Source: Anaerospora hongkongensis
GTDB lineage: Bacteria > Bacillota > Negativicutes > Sporomusales > DSM-15969
Direction: 5' to 3'
DNA: 57,060 nt
Assembly (NCBI RefSeq): GCF_004339805.1
Contig: NZ_SLUI01000007.1
Span: forward strand, 1-57,060
Of this stretch, positions 26,204 to 35,618 are shown in pieces (positions within the stretch are counted from its first letter, which is position 1; each line of letters starts with the position of its first letter). A program made the position numbers and the translations under genes. The notes beneath the pieces were generated by a model, which was not told the origin of the DNA, made no database searches, and was given only the letters and a program-made list of their open reading frames with translations.

Positions 26204-27457
26204 ATGATCTATATTGGTCTGGTGATCATTGCCCTGTCTATCTATTTGCTGGTCAAACAATATGAGTCAAGAATGGTGCTTTTGGCAGCCGGGATTGCCA
26301 TGGCAGCCATCGCAGGCGATCCGTTGGCGGCATTTGATGCGTTTTCTAAAAGTATGGTCAATGGTGCCTTAATTCAGGCAATTTGCTCGGTTATGGGATT
26401 TGCTTTCGTAATGAAGCTGACGGAGTGCGACAAACATTTGGTCAATTTATTTGGCAATGGTTTGCGCAAAATTCGGCCGGTTTTAGTACCGGCCGCAGTA
26501 ATGGCTACCTTTGCGATTAATGTTGCTTTGCCCAGCGCTGCCGGTGCGGCCGCAGCTGTTGGCGCTATCTTTATTCCCATTCTTATTTCGTCAGGTGTGC
26601 ATCCGGCAACAGCTGGTGCTGCCGTACTTGCCGGAACCTTCGGCTCGATGCTTAATCCAGGTCTGTCCCATAATCCTTTTGTGGCAAAATTAGCCGGTGT
26701 AGGTCCGATGGACGTCATTGCAGTACATGCCAAAGCGGATATTATTGGCGGGCTTATTGGTGCCTTCAGTTTGGCCATTGTCGATAAGTATCTTACCAAA
26801 GACAAGGCATATGGTCAGGGGAAAACAGCAGATGAGATGAAAAAGATTTCAGTTAATCTACTGTATGCGATTATCCCGCTGCTGCCTGTAGTATTGCTGA
26901 TGCTGGGGACGGTGAGTTCGCTCCCGGTGCTGAAGAAAGTCGGAGTGCCCCATGCTATGCTGATTGGAGCGATTATTGCGCTGGCAGTCACCCGGACAAA
27001 GCCGCAGGAAATAACCAAGGCATTCTTTGAAGGCATGGGCAATGCTTTTGCCAACATAATGGGGATTATTATTGCCGCAGGTGTATTTGTAGGCGGCATG
27101 ACATCAATCGGGCTTGTTAAAGCATTCATTGATTTGCTTACTCATGCTACCGGTATTGTCAAATATGCTGCAACCTTTGGACCGTTCCTGCTAGCGGTTA
27201 TCGCAGGCTCAGGCGACGCGGCGGCATTTGCCTTTAATGAAGCGGTTACGCCCCACGCGCAAAAATTCGGCCTGGAAGTCATTAATATGGGAAGTATCGC
27301 TGCCTTAACCGGCTGCTTTGGCAGAACCATGTCACCGATTGCCGGAGCAACGATTGTTTGTGCCACTATTGCCGGTGTTTCGCCAATGGAATTGGCGAAA
27401 CGCAATGCGCCCGGCATGATTATCGCTACCATCGTATCAATGTTTATTTTGCTGTAA
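26204..27457 (+). CDS. DcuC-like anaerobic carboxylate transporter
   Basis: 417 residues, about 12 membrane helices, after AAGGAGGCGAAGTT. Motifs include VALPSAAGAAAAVGAIFIPIL, GTFGSMLNPGLSHNPFVAKLAG and GSGDAAAFAFNEAVTPHA, as in the DcuC/YfcC-like ion-transporter superfamily. With the amidohydrolase it forms a two-gene operon, so it probably imports the amidohydrolase's substrate or exports a product. The preference for C4-dicarboxylates implied by the family name is not certain here. Confidence 0.85.
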   Translation: MIYIGLVIIALSIYLLVKQYESRMVLLAAGIAMAAIAGDPLAAFDAFSKSMVNGALIQAICSVMGFAFVMKLTECDKHLVNLFGNGLRKIRPVLVPAAVMATFAINVALPSAAGAAAAVGAIFIPILISSGVHPATAGAAVLAGTFGSMLNPGLSHNPFVAKLAGVGPMDVIAVHAKADIIGGLIGAFSLAIVDKYLTKDKAYGQGKTADEMKKISVNLLYAIIPLLPVVLLMLGTVSSLPVLKKVGVPHAMLIGAIIALAVTRTKPQEITKAFFEGMGNAFANIMGIIIAAGVFVGGMTSIGLVKAFIDLLTHATGIVKYAATFGPFLLAVIAGSGDAAAFAFNEAVTPHAQKFGLEVINMGSIAALTGCFGRTMSPIAGATIVCATIAGVSPMELAKRNAPGMIIATIVSMFILL

Positions 27458-27459
27458 GA

Positions 27460-27507
27460 AAAGATCCTGCACCTTAAGCGAAAGCAACAGGGGCAGGATC
27501 TTTATTT
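27460..27507 (+). terminator. Terminator of the amidohydrolase operon
   Basis: AAAGATCCTGC pairs with GCAGGATCTTT around a 22-base loop, followed by ATTT. Confidence 0.75.
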
Positions 27508-27558
27508 CTGCGCTAGAAGCGATAGTACAGTAGCTAAACGTATTAAGGAGATCAGTAG

Positions 27559-28137
27559 ATGCAATGCAATAAGAACGGTACCGGTTATATGTATAATGCC
27601 AATATCCGCGACAATGAACAAATCAGAAGAAGCTTTAATGAACTGGCTCAAAAGACATTTGAGTTGAGTTTTGAACAATGGTACCAGAATGGATACTGGG
27701 GAGACGGCTATACTCCTCACGTGCTTTTGGATAATGACCGTGTGATTGCAAATGCCGCCGTAAATATAATCAATACGGTGTGGCAAAACAAAAGCAGGTG
27801 CTATATTCAGCTGGGAACCGTTATGACAGACCCTGAATATAGGAATAAAGGACTGGCAAGTTTTCTGCTCAATACAATCATTGCAGAATGGGAAGCAAAA
27901 TGTGATGCTATTTATCTGTTCGCAAATGATAGTGTTCGGGACTTTTATCCTAAGTTTGGCTTTGTGGCTGCAAATGAATATCAGAGTGAGATGACTATTA
28001 AAAAATTGCCAGGCGCTGTAAGAAAGCTTGATATGTCAGCGGTTCAGGACAGAGAATTGCTGTTAAGTAAATATGCTCAGTCAAATCCAGTTTCAGCATT
28101 ACCAATGGTAGAGGTTTGGGGTATAGATATAGTTTGA
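27559..28137 (+). CDS. GNAT-family N-acetyltransferase
   Basis: 192 residues after AGGAGATCAGTAG. The acetyl-CoA loop is visible as YIQLGTVMTDPEYRNKGLASFLLNTII (the R/Q-x-x-G-x-G/A type is RNKGLA). A C-terminal FYPKFGFVAANEYQSEM completes the domain. The acceptor is unknown. It ends base to base with the histidine kinase gene on the other strand, with no terminator between. Confidence 0.85.
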   Translation: MQCNKNGTGYMYNANIRDNEQIRRSFNELAQKTFELSFEQWYQNGYWGDGYTPHVLLDNDRVIANAAVNIINTVWQNKSRCYIQLGTVMTDPEYRNKGLASFLLNTIIAEWEAKCDAIYLFANDSVRDFYPKFGFVAANEYQSEMTIKKLPGAVRKLDMSAVQDRELLLSKYAQSNPVSALPMVEVWGIDIV

Positions 28138-29409
28138 TTAGTTTACGGGGAGCGCAAAATTTACAGAAAAGGTTGTTCCTGTTGAACTGGTCTCGGCCTT
28201 AATGGACGCATTGTGTCTAAATGCGATCCGATAACAGATTGCCAGTCCTAAGCCAGTACCTTCACTCTTGGTGGTAAGGAAGGGGGTCCCCAATTTATCT
28301 ATTAATTTAGTTGGAATACCCAGCCCTTGATCACTAACGGATAATACAACTGTACTATGAGCAAGGAAAGTTCGAATAACAATGTTGCCACCTAACGGCA
28401 TAGCTTCCAGACCATTATTCACTAGGTTGAGCAACAATTGACGAATTTCCTTTTCATCTAAACACAATGTTGGAACAGTTTCCAGAGCAAGTGTTATAGT
28501 AGAGTTAACAGAAAGTGCATTTGTATCCAGTAGTGGATATAGAGTTTTTATAAGGCTATTCAAACAGCAGTTTTCCCGGTAAGATACTTTCTCCTTAGTC
28601 AGCAGCAGGTATTCACTGATAATCTGGTTTGTTCGATCTAATTCTTCGAGCATGAGATTACAATGTTCTTTGCTTAGATTGTAATTATTCTTCATTTGCA
28701 TTCTTTGCAAATAGCCTCGAACTGAGGTTAAAGGATTCCGGATCTCGTGAGCAACGTTTGCTGCCATCTGTCCGACCAAATTAAGCCTGTCGAAGTGCAA
28801 TAGCTCTTTCTCCAAATTGCGGGCACTCATGATATTTTTCGTTATAAACACAAACAATGTCGCTCCTACCGCATGACTAATGATCATTGGTATGGCGACA
28901 TTTTCTACTGTCTTAATGACGATTTCATTTTGATAGCCCATAGCTATTGTCAATGCCATGTGAAATACTTCAAAACCAACGGCAAATATTGCAGTGATCC
29001 ACACCCCTGGCAACTGGCCTTTTTGCCAACGGTAAATCAGTCCGCCAGACAGGCCTGCTAGGATTGTTGCTAATAAAGCCGAAAGCGACATTTCAGAAGC
29101 TCCAGCATAGCGCAAATCTAAAAAACGATAAATACCGCCAAAGATGCCGGCGCAGATACCAACTGCTGGTCCGCCTATTAGTCCTCCGAGCATTGGTCCC
29201 AATACTCTAACGTTAGCTACGCCTCCTGCTGCAGCCGCATAAAGGGAGAATAGCCCAAAAATGAGCGCTAAACATGATTTGTTTCTAAGGGTGCGGTGTC
29301 CGTCAAGCCATTCCAAGTAGCATTTGGAATGGCTTACTGCATAAGCCAAAACCATAATACAAACATGATTAATTAATGAAACAATAGAATCTGCCTGCGT
29401 ACTATTCAA
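28138..29409 (-). CDS. Histidine kinase with 5TMR_LYT sensor, sporulation-kinase-like
   Basis: About 423 residues from the TTG at 29409, which follows AAAGAGGTGCTAAG; the frame extends to 29472 and an ATG at residue 11 of that longer frame is also possible. The N-terminal half is a LytS-type 5TM module (GPMLGGLIGGPAVGICAGIFGGIYR). The H box is MAANVAHEIRNPLTSVRGYLQRM, followed by N (LVNNGLEAM), G1 (DQGLGIP) and G2 (GTGLGLAIC) boxes. The HisKA core resembles KinA-E/sporulation kinases, which feed a phosphorelay. No response regulator adjoins it, which fits an orphan sporulation or stress kinase. Confidence 0.85.
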   Translation of the reverse strand: MNSTQADSIVSLINHVCIMVLAYAVSHSKCYLEWLDGHRTLRNKSCLALIFGLFSLYAAAAGGVANVRVLGPMLGGLIGGPAVGICAGIFGGIYRFLDLRYAGASEMSLSALLATILAGLSGGLIYRWQKGQLPGVWITAIFAVGFEVFHMALTIAMGYQNEIVIKTVENVAIPMIISHAVGATLFVFITKNIMSARNLEKELLHFDRLNLVGQMAANVAHEIRNPLTSVRGYLQRMQMKNNYNLSKEHCNLMLEELDRTNQIISEYLLLTKEKVSYRENCCLNSLIKTLYPLLDTNALSVNSTITLALETVPTLCLDEKEIRQLLLNLVNNGLEAMPLGGNIVIRTFLAHSTVVLSVSDQGLGIPTKLIDKLGTPFLTTKSEGTGLGLAICYRIAFRHNASIKAETSSTGTTFSVNFALPVN

Positions 29410-29604
29410 CTTAGCACCTCTTTTATTATTGCTATTTCGCATAATTTGCCAGGCAATAGCCAAATCCTTCAATTTATACCAAAAAATTCAAAAAATGATT
29501 TTTTTCGTGTTTATGTAAGTTAGCAGCTTGATTATAATATGACATACTGTTGTCCTATTGCTTTGGGTACAATAAAAAACATAAAGCAAAAGGAGGCTGC
29601 ATGA

Positions 29605-30396
29605 ATGGCGAATATAACGATTGATCATACAGAATTCAGCGGTAAGCGAGTTTTAGTTACCGGCGGGACAAAAGGAATGGGCGAGGCTATTGTGAAGCGT
29701 CTTGCCAACGCCGGGGCAACAGTTATCACAACGGCCCGTACTGTCCCTGAGGTAATACTGCCAGCAGTACGTTTTATTCAGGCGGATATCAGCAAGAAGG
29801 ATGGAATTGATACCGTAGTAAATGGAGTGCACGAGCAGCTGGGCAGTGTTGATATAGTCATTAACAATGTTGGCGGTTCTTCCGCGCCTGCAGGTGGGGC
29901 TTTGGCGATGAAGGATGAGGATTGGATGCAGGTATTTAACGCTAATTTATTTGCTGCTGTCCGTCTGGACCGGGCATTTTTACCGGCAATGATCGAGAAC
30001 CGGTTTGGCGTTATTATTCATATCACATCAATTCGCCGGCGCTTTCCGGCTACGGAAACGCTGGCGTATTCAGCTGCCAAAGCTGCTTTGACAAACTACA
30101 GCAAGGGCCTGGCTAATCAAATGGCACCCTATGGAATCCGTGTCAATACGGTTGCTCCCGGATTTATCGAGACGAAAGCGGCGGAGCGCCTTATACAGCG
30201 GCTGGCCGAGCATTCGGGTATCGATTATGACAATGCAAGACAGGAAATGATGGCATCACTTGGCGGTATTCCCCTCGGCCGGCCGGGACACCCCGAGGAA
30301 GTGGCCGAACTGGTTACTTTCTTAGCATCCGATCGTGCTTCTTATATCACCGGCTGTGAACATGTTATTGACGGTGGCACGCTGCGGACGATATAA
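29605..30396 (+). CDS. Short-chain dehydrogenase/reductase
   Basis: 263 residues. The NAD(P) motif is VTGGTKGMGEAI, with TARTVPE after beta-2. The NNVGG loop, Ser of HITSIRR and the catalytic YSAAK follow. FIETKAAERL and ITGCEHVIDGGT complete the fold. It is probably an oxidoreductase of a small alcohol or ketone or of an acyl carrier substrate; the sequence does not decide. It is monocistronic, with AAAGGAGGCTGC before the start, and divergent from the histidine kinase. Confidence 0.88.
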   Translation: MANITIDHTEFSGKRVLVTGGTKGMGEAIVKRLANAGATVITTARTVPEVILPAVRFIQADISKKDGIDTVVNGVHEQLGSVDIVINNVGGSSAPAGGALAMKDEDWMQVFNANLFAAVRLDRAFLPAMIENRFGVIIHITSIRRRFPATETLAYSAAKAALTNYSKGLANQMAPYGIRVNTVAPGFIETKAAERLIQRLAEHSGIDYDNARQEMMASLGGIPLGRPGHPEEVAELVTFLASDRASYITGCEHVIDGGTLRTI

Positions 30397-30451
30397 ATAC
30401 TCGTACTGTAAAACGCTGCATATTATTATGCTCAGATATAATATGAGAAAA

Positions 30452-30477
30452 GGCTGACGTGCGTTAACACGTCAGCC
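30452..30477 (+). terminator. Hairpin downstream of the SDR gene
   Basis: GGCTGACGTG-N6-CACGTCAGCC is a perfect 10-bp stem 56 bases after the SDR stop. There is no T tract, so it may stabilise or process the transcript rather than terminate it. Confidence 0.5.
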
Positions 30478-30634
30478 GGCAGGTAGTCTAGCTATAGAAA
30501 TAATCGCTATCTTGGCAGGGGCGGTTATTTCTTTTTTATTTCTGGCTATTGTAAACGGCCCTGGCAATTTGGGCAGGAGTTTGTTTGTAGCGAGTACAAT
30601 AACTTAAGGAAAGAGCGCACGGTGGAGGAGAATT

Positions 30635-31471
30635 ATGAAGCTAACGGTGCTAGTTGATAATAATACAATGATTGACCGGTATTTTTATGCTGAACCGGGA
30701 GTAGCGTATTTGATCGAAAGCGGAGATAAGCGCTACTTATTTGATACCGGATATTCGGATATTTTTCTGCAAAATGCCACCAAGATGGGAATTAATCTTT
30801 TAACTTTGGATGGGGTTATTATATCGCATGGGCATAATGACCACACTTGGGGCTTAGGGGCGTTAGTCAGGTTGTTTAATGAAGCAGCCTATGAAGGCTA
30901 TGAAGCTGGCAAGCCGACATTACTGGCACACCCGGATGCATTCCTAGATAAAAATGTGGATGGAATCAATGTGGGCGCAATGCTTACCGGCGATCAATTA
31001 CAGAAAACTTTCTCCGTCAAGTTTAGTAAAGATCCTGTTTGGTTGACTCCTCAGCTTGTATTCTTAGGAGAAATTGACAGGATTCACTCGTTCGAAGCAG
31101 GCAATGCAATAGGTCAGGTATTGCGCAATGGCGCCTGGGAAGTGGATACTGTGCTGGATGATTCTGCGCTTGTCTATGTGTCTGAACAAGGGCTGGTAAT
31201 CATCACAGGATGCTCCCATGCGGGGATTTGCAATATTATCGAATACGCGAAAAAAGTGTGCAAGGAAAACCGCGTTTATGATGTTATTGGTGGTTTTCAT
31301 CTGCTAAATCCTGCACCAGATAAGCTTAGCAATACTGTTGCATATTTTAAGAAATGTCAGCCTTGCAGTATTCACGCCTGCCATTGTACGGACCTGCATT
31401 CGAAAATAAGTCTGGCCCAAATTGCAAAGGTTGAAGAGGTTGGGGTGGGATTAGTGCTGGAATATCAATAA
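30635..31471 (+). CDS. MBL-fold metallo-hydrolase (DHPS-like group)
   Basis: 278 residues after GGTGGAGGAGAATT. The metal motif is ISHGHNDHTWGLGAL, followed by GCSHAGICNIIEYA and an HACHCTDLHS segment near the C terminus. This places it with the dihydropteroate-synthase-like MBL group, seen in many anaerobes with unknown substrates. It is not part of an evident operon. Its stop overlaps by 7 bases the stop of the convergent GGDEF gene. Confidence 0.85.
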   Translation: MKLTVLVDNNTMIDRYFYAEPGVAYLIESGDKRYLFDTGYSDIFLQNATKMGINLLTLDGVIISHGHNDHTWGLGALVRLFNEAAYEGYEAGKPTLLAHPDAFLDKNVDGINVGAMLTGDQLQKTFSVKFSKDPVWLTPQLVFLGEIDRIHSFEAGNAIGQVLRNGAWEVDTVLDDSALVYVSEQGLVIITGCSHAGICNIIEYAKKVCKENRVYDVIGGFHLLNPAPDKLSNTVAYFKKCQPCSIHACHCTDLHSKISLAQIAKVEEVGVGLVLEYQ

Positions 31472-33096
31472 GCCTCACCAGATGACTGATGAAAGGAATA
31501 GCCGTTTTTGCCATTGTGCTTCGCCGTATACATGGCGGAGTCAGCCTTCGTTACCAAGATATCTGCTTCTGTACCATCTAAGGGAGCAATGCTGATGCCA
31601 ATGCTGCTGGTGACCGCTACTTGTTTACCTGTCAGCGCAATTGGTTTTGCTAATGCTTCAATAATGGTCTCGGCAATTGTTTGAATTTCACACCTGCTGG
31701 TGACATCGGTCAAAATAATGGTGAATTCATCACCACCCATACGTGCAATGGTATTGGTTTTACCAATACAAGCGTTCAGCCTTTGTGCCACTGTTTTCAG
31801 TACAATATCACCGGCGTCATGTCCATATGTATCATTTATCTTTTTAAATCCATCAAGATCAATGAAGAGTAATGCACAAGGAGTGCCGTCAGGCTTGGCA
31901 AGCTCCTCAAAAAGCCGTTCATGGAATAGTGTGCGATTTGCTAAGCCGGTGAGAGCATCGTGCTTAGCCAGGTAATTGACTCTCTCAGAGGCAAGATGTT
32001 TTTCCGTTACGTCTGCCAGGATGACCAGGTAGCAGTCGGCATGTTTATCAGTTATCATGGTGACTTTTGCTTCCAGGTATTGTTTGCACTCGCCTGAAGT
32101 GACTTGAAAGGAACATTCGACAACATTGCCGGCATGCAGTGAAGCTAATGCGGTCGCATCCAGTTTCATGCTGGTAAAGAGGCTGCGGGGATCAATCCTA
32201 TGCTTATCGCTTTTTAAAATACGCGACAGTTCTTTGTTGGAACGTACCGAGCTGAGCGCAGCATCGGCTACCAGTATGCCGATGGGGGAATTGTCAATGA
32301 TGCGATTAAGCAGGTTATGGAGAATGGTTTCATCATAGACAACTGCTAAAGAGTTAGTTTTTTCGTAACTGACAACAATCGCATAACCTAACAGCAAGAA
32401 ACCGGTGCCTGAGATCAGATGGGCGAACCACCACAAGGAAGTCCAGGGAGTAGTAAGCAGGAAGGCAGTAGAGGCCTGAACAAATAAAAACTGAGCAGCC
32501 AAATGGAATTTCATAATATAACTGCGGGCTGGTAACAGAACGATTTTGCCGATAGAACAAAGCGAAATCAGGATGGCTGCCAACTCGATGTATTTGATAT
32601 GAATAAGCGGAACAGAGCCGCTGGTATGGGTGTAAATGGCAGCAAATGCGACTATCCCGAAAAATAAGAGGAAATGAGGCCAGAAAAGATTCTTGGGTGT
32701 GGTTACTGCTTCTTCAGGCAGAACCTGCAGCCGGGAAAGGCCGAAAAAAAGATAGCCAGACATGATGAGTCTGGAAATGGGACCAAAGATAATAAATTGC
32801 GCCAGGTTGTGCGTGGAATGATCGGTAAGAATACCATGGAAAGCATAAATTGTAACGAAGCCAATGTAACCCAGCGATACATAACGCAAAAAATCACTGC
32901 GGCTGTTTTTAAAACTCAAGTATGCCGCATAAGCGATAAAAGCAGAAAGCAGCTCAGCAAATAAAATTGCCGCTTTATGGAAAGCAAGCATGGGGAATTT
33001 CTCTGGAGAATCAATATAGAGTAAATATAAGATACCGGTAAAGGGGAAGAACGTCAGCCAGCAAAAAGTTAAAAGCTTAAATATCGTACGAAACAT
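31465..33096 (-). CDS. Membrane-bound diguanylate cyclase (MASE-type sensor, PAS, GGDEF)
   Basis: 543 residues after GAGGTGCAGG. Seven or eight membrane helices (residues 1-240) look like a MASE-type sensor. A PAS-like domain covers about 260-365. The GGDEF domain (about 375-540) has the intact signature RMGGDEFTIIL and the opening KHDALTGLANRTLFHERL. It should make cyclic di-GMP at the membrane. No EAL domain is present. It is the only second-messenger enzyme in the window. Confidence 0.9.
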   Translation of the reverse strand: MFRTIFKLLTFCWLTFFPFTGILYLLYIDSPEKFPMLAFHKAAILFAELLSAFIAYAAYLSFKNSRSDFLRYVSLGYIGFVTIYAFHGILTDHSTHNLAQFIIFGPISRLIMSGYLFFGLSRLQVLPEEAVTTPKNLFWPHFLLFFGIVAFAAIYTHTSGSVPLIHIKYIELAAILISLCSIGKIVLLPARSYIMKFHLAAQFLFVQASTAFLLTTPWTSLWWFAHLISGTGFLLLGYAIVVSYEKTNSLAVVYDETILHNLLNRIIDNSPIGILVADAALSSVRSNKELSRILKSDKHRIDPRSLFTSMKLDATALASLHAGNVVECSFQVTSGECKQYLEAKVTMITDKHADCYLVILADVTEKHLASERVNYLAKHDALTGLANRTLFHERLFEELAKPDGTPCALLFIDLDGFKKINDTYGHDAGDIVLKTVAQRLNACIGKTNTIARMGGDEFTIILTDVTSRCEIQTIAETIIEALAKPIALTGKQVAVTSSIGISIAPLDGTEADILVTKADSAMYTAKHNGKNGYSFHQSSGEAY

Positions 33097-33217
33097 CCTG
33101 CACCTCGAATAACATAAAGATTGGCAGGTTCAATTATATAGCATTGGGGGAAGAACTGCCATGTAAGGTCCATTAAAAAAATAAATTCCCTGGCAGGATA
33201 TTCTAAAGTTTTATGGA

Positions 33218-33236
33218 ATTAGATTTTAAACCTAAT
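33218..33236. promoter_or_regulatory. Dyad upstream of gntR
   Basis: ATTAG-N9-CCTAAT is an imperfect dyad about 65 bases before the gntR start. Its TAGATTTTAAAC core resembles the TTTTAGATCTAAAA palindrome downstream of gntR, so both may bind the same regulator. Confidence 0.45.
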
Positions 33237-33301
33237 ATTTGGCAATGCAGAATATATGGACATCATCACACTACTTATTTTTGTTATGGAGGCGGCGCAA
33301 T

Positions 33302-33982
33302 TTGGATACAAAACACTATCAAAGCCTTACGCTTGTTGATGTGGCATATGAGGCTTTGAAAAAAGATATAGCCGAGAAAACCTTACAGCCAGGACAAAAA
33401 TTGATCATTCGCGAACTGCATGAGCGCTATGGCATTAGTGATACGCCGATTAAGCAAGCGCTTAACCGGCTGATCATTGAAGGCCTGGTAGAAAATGTTC
33501 CCCGTAGAGGGATGAAAGTCAAAGAACTATTGTGGGAAGAAATCGAAGAACTGATGGATATCCGGCTGATGATTGAGACGTATTATGCAAAAACCATTAT
33601 CCAAAACTTGAAGAAGAATAGTGAGCTGAAAAAGAGACTCATGGATAATCTGAAGGAACATCGGCATATTGCGCAGCACGTTGGCAGTTATAGCGATTTC
33701 TTAAAAAATTACCAGCTCGATCAGGAATTTCACCGGATGCTTGTTACGTGTACGGAAAACAGCAAGATTATTCAAATATACAAGAACCTGGGTACTCACG
33801 TCTACGGTAACTACATTTATGGCCAGCAAAGCAAGGAAGAAATCATTCCGGGGGTACAAGAGCATGAACTCATCTTTACTGCACTGGCGGATGAAGATGA
33901 AGTGAAGTTGCGCAATGCTCTGGAAGCACATATTATGAACGCTAAGATTCGAAACAAAAAGTTATTTAACACTCGAGCTTAG
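33302..33982 (+). CDS. GntR-family (FCD/FadR subgroup) regulator
   Basis: 226 residues from a TTG with GGAGGCGGCGCAAT upstream; the frame is open to 33239 but has no better start. The winged helix spans residues 10-75 (YEALKKDIAEKTLQPGQKLIIRELHERYGISDTPIKQALNRL). The all-helical FCD ligand domain follows (MDIRLMIETYYAKTII, FHRMLVTCTENSKI, EHELIFTALADEDEVKLRNALEAHI). Sugar acids are common ligands of this subgroup. It leads the kinase/dehydrogenase/MFS operon at 34064-39930. Confidence 0.92.
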   Translation: MDTKHYQSLTLVDVAYEALKKDIAEKTLQPGQKLIIRELHERYGISDTPIKQALNRLIIEGLVENVPRRGMKVKELLWEEIEELMDIRLMIETYYAKTIIQNLKKNSELKKRLMDNLKEHRHIAQHVGSYSDFLKNYQLDQEFHRMLVTCTENSKIIQIYKNLGTHVYGNYIYGQQSKEEIIPGVQEHELIFTALADEDEVKLRNALEAHIMNAKIRNKKLFNTRA

Positions 33983-33999
33983 CTCTTTTTTTTAACACA

Positions 34000-34013
34000 T
34001 TTTAGATCTAAAA
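34000..34013. promoter_or_regulatory. Palindromic operator candidate before the sugar-acid operon
   Basis: TTTTAGATCTAAAA is a perfect 14-bp palindrome, 50 bases before the kinase start. It is followed by further TAAAACT/TTAAAA half-sites up to 34038. It is the best candidate binding site for the adjacent GntR. Confidence 0.6.
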
Positions 34014-34063
34014 TCTAAAACTTAAAATTTAAAACTAAAAATTATGCTAGATCAGGAGGCAAC

Positions 34064-35599
34064 ATGAAGAAAGCAATAGTCGGTGTGGATATCGGTACTA
34101 CTGGCTGCAGAGCGGTTGTTTATCTTACTGATGGTACGGCTTTGGCAAGCTGCAGCACTGAATATCCCATGTATACGCCACAGATGGCTTGGGCTGAGCA
34201 AGACGCGGAAGAAATCTATCAGGCCTTCCGGCAAGTTGTCAGTGGAGCAGTCATAAAGGCAAAGCTGCTGCCACAAGATATCGCCGGTATCGCTTTTAGC
34301 TCCGTGTTTCATTCAATGGTGGCGGTAGATGAGCGAGGCCAGGCAATAAGCCGATTATTGATCTGGGCCGATAACCGGAGTCAGCAATACTGTGAGCAGC
34401 TAAAGCAGCAGCAAGATGCACAGCAGATCTACGCCAGTACGGGCTGTCCGGTTCATCCTATGTATTGGTTGTCGAAAATCATCTGGTTCCGCAAGGAACA
34501 ACCGCAGGTCTTTCAGCAAACCGCTAAGTTTATCTCCATCAAGGAATACATCCTATACCGGTTATGTAACAAGTTTCTCGTTGATCGGTCCCTGGCATCG
34601 GGGACGGGGCTTTATAACATTCACAAATGCCAATGGGATACGGATCTGCTGGCCATTGTGGGCATCACGGACGAAAAGCTTTCAACGGTCGTGCCTACCA
34701 CTCATGTTGAGACAGGAATACTACCGGCAGTAGCTGCTGAGCTCGGACTGGATTCACAAACACCGGTGGTAATTGGCGCCGGTGATGGAGTGCTGGCGAA
34801 TGTCGGTGCAGGTGCAGTGAAGACCGGGCAGCTTACGGCTACGATCGGCACCAGCGGTGCGGTGCGGGTAATAACAGATGCTCCGCGCGTTGACCCCAAA
34901 GGACGCACCTGGTGTTATAACCTCACTGACCAATACTGGGTGCTCGGCGGAGCGATTAATAATGGCGGCGTTGCCTTACGGTGGGTACGGGATAAATTTG
35001 CTTTACCTGAGCAGCACGTAGCGGAAAAGCTGGGGCTGAATACCTATGAGATTTTAAGCCGCTATGCCTCTCAGAAACCGGTAGGGTCTGACGGATTGGT
35101 TTTGCTGCCGTTCTTCGCGGGTGAGCGTGCCCCCTATTGGAATGCCAATGCCCGCGGTATTTTATTCGGCCTTAACCTCAATCACGGCAAACGCCATATA
35201 ATCCGGGCAACGCTGGAAGGGATTGTTTACCGGATGTTCAGCATCTTTACTGCCCTGGAAGAGGTTTCCGGCCATGTTGAGGAGATACGGGTCGGCGGCA
35301 GTTTTACCCAGTCTCCGGAATGGGTGCAAATCATGGCGGATGTATTTGGCCGGACGATCATGGTACCGGATGAACCGGAAGGAGCTGCTTTCGGTGCCGC
35401 AATTCTAGGTATGTACGCACTTGGGCTGATCCCGGATATCAGCAGCATCTCCAATGTCATAACAATCAAACAAATCTATCAGCCGGCAGCGGAAAATCAT
35501 GCAAGATATCGTCAGTTGTTTTCGCTCTATGAGCGGATTTATTGGAAACTGCAGGATGAGTTCGCCGAAATAGCCGAAATCCAGCGAACTTGGAAATAA
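34064..35599 (+). CDS. gntK: FGGY-family carbohydrate kinase, gluconokinase type
   Basis: 511 residues after AGGAGGCAAC. The N-terminal ATPase motif is VGVDIGTTGCRAVVY. Substrate-lobe residues include AFSSVFHSM and WADNRSQ. The C-terminal domain starts near VIGAGDGVLANVGAG, and FGGY signature-type sequence is EIRVGGSFTQSPEWVQIMADVFG. The length and sequence fit the Bacillus-type gluconokinase GntK (FGGY). It would phosphorylate gluconate to 6-phosphogluconate. The neighbouring dehydrogenases could generate gluconate from keto acids or idonate. Confidence 0.85.
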   Translation: MKKAIVGVDIGTTGCRAVVYLTDGTALASCSTEYPMYTPQMAWAEQDAEEIYQAFRQVVSGAVIKAKLLPQDIAGIAFSSVFHSMVAVDERGQAISRLLIWADNRSQQYCEQLKQQQDAQQIYASTGCPVHPMYWLSKIIWFRKEQPQVFQQTAKFISIKEYILYRLCNKFLVDRSLASGTGLYNIHKCQWDTDLLAIVGITDEKLSTVVPTTHVETGILPAVAAELGLDSQTPVVIGAGDGVLANVGAGAVKTGQLTATIGTSGAVRVITDAPRVDPKGRTWCYNLTDQYWVLGGAINNGGVALRWVRDKFALPEQHVAEKLGLNTYEILSRYASQKPVGSDGLVLLPFFAGERAPYWNANARGILFGLNLNHGKRHIIRATLEGIVYRMFSIFTALEEVSGHVEEIRVGGSFTQSPEWVQIMADVFGRTIMVPDEPEGAAFGAAILGMYALGLIPDISSISNVITIKQIYQPAAENHARYRQLFSLYERIYWKLQDEFAEIAEIQRTWK

Positions 35600-35618
35600 A
35601 GAAAAGGGGGAGTTACAA

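Noticed and set aside
30486..30604. Hydrophobic frame (IIAILAGAVISFLFLAIVNG) upstream of the MBL gene
   Set aside because: It has no plausible start codon or ribosome site. It could be a decayed small membrane protein but the support is too thin to call.
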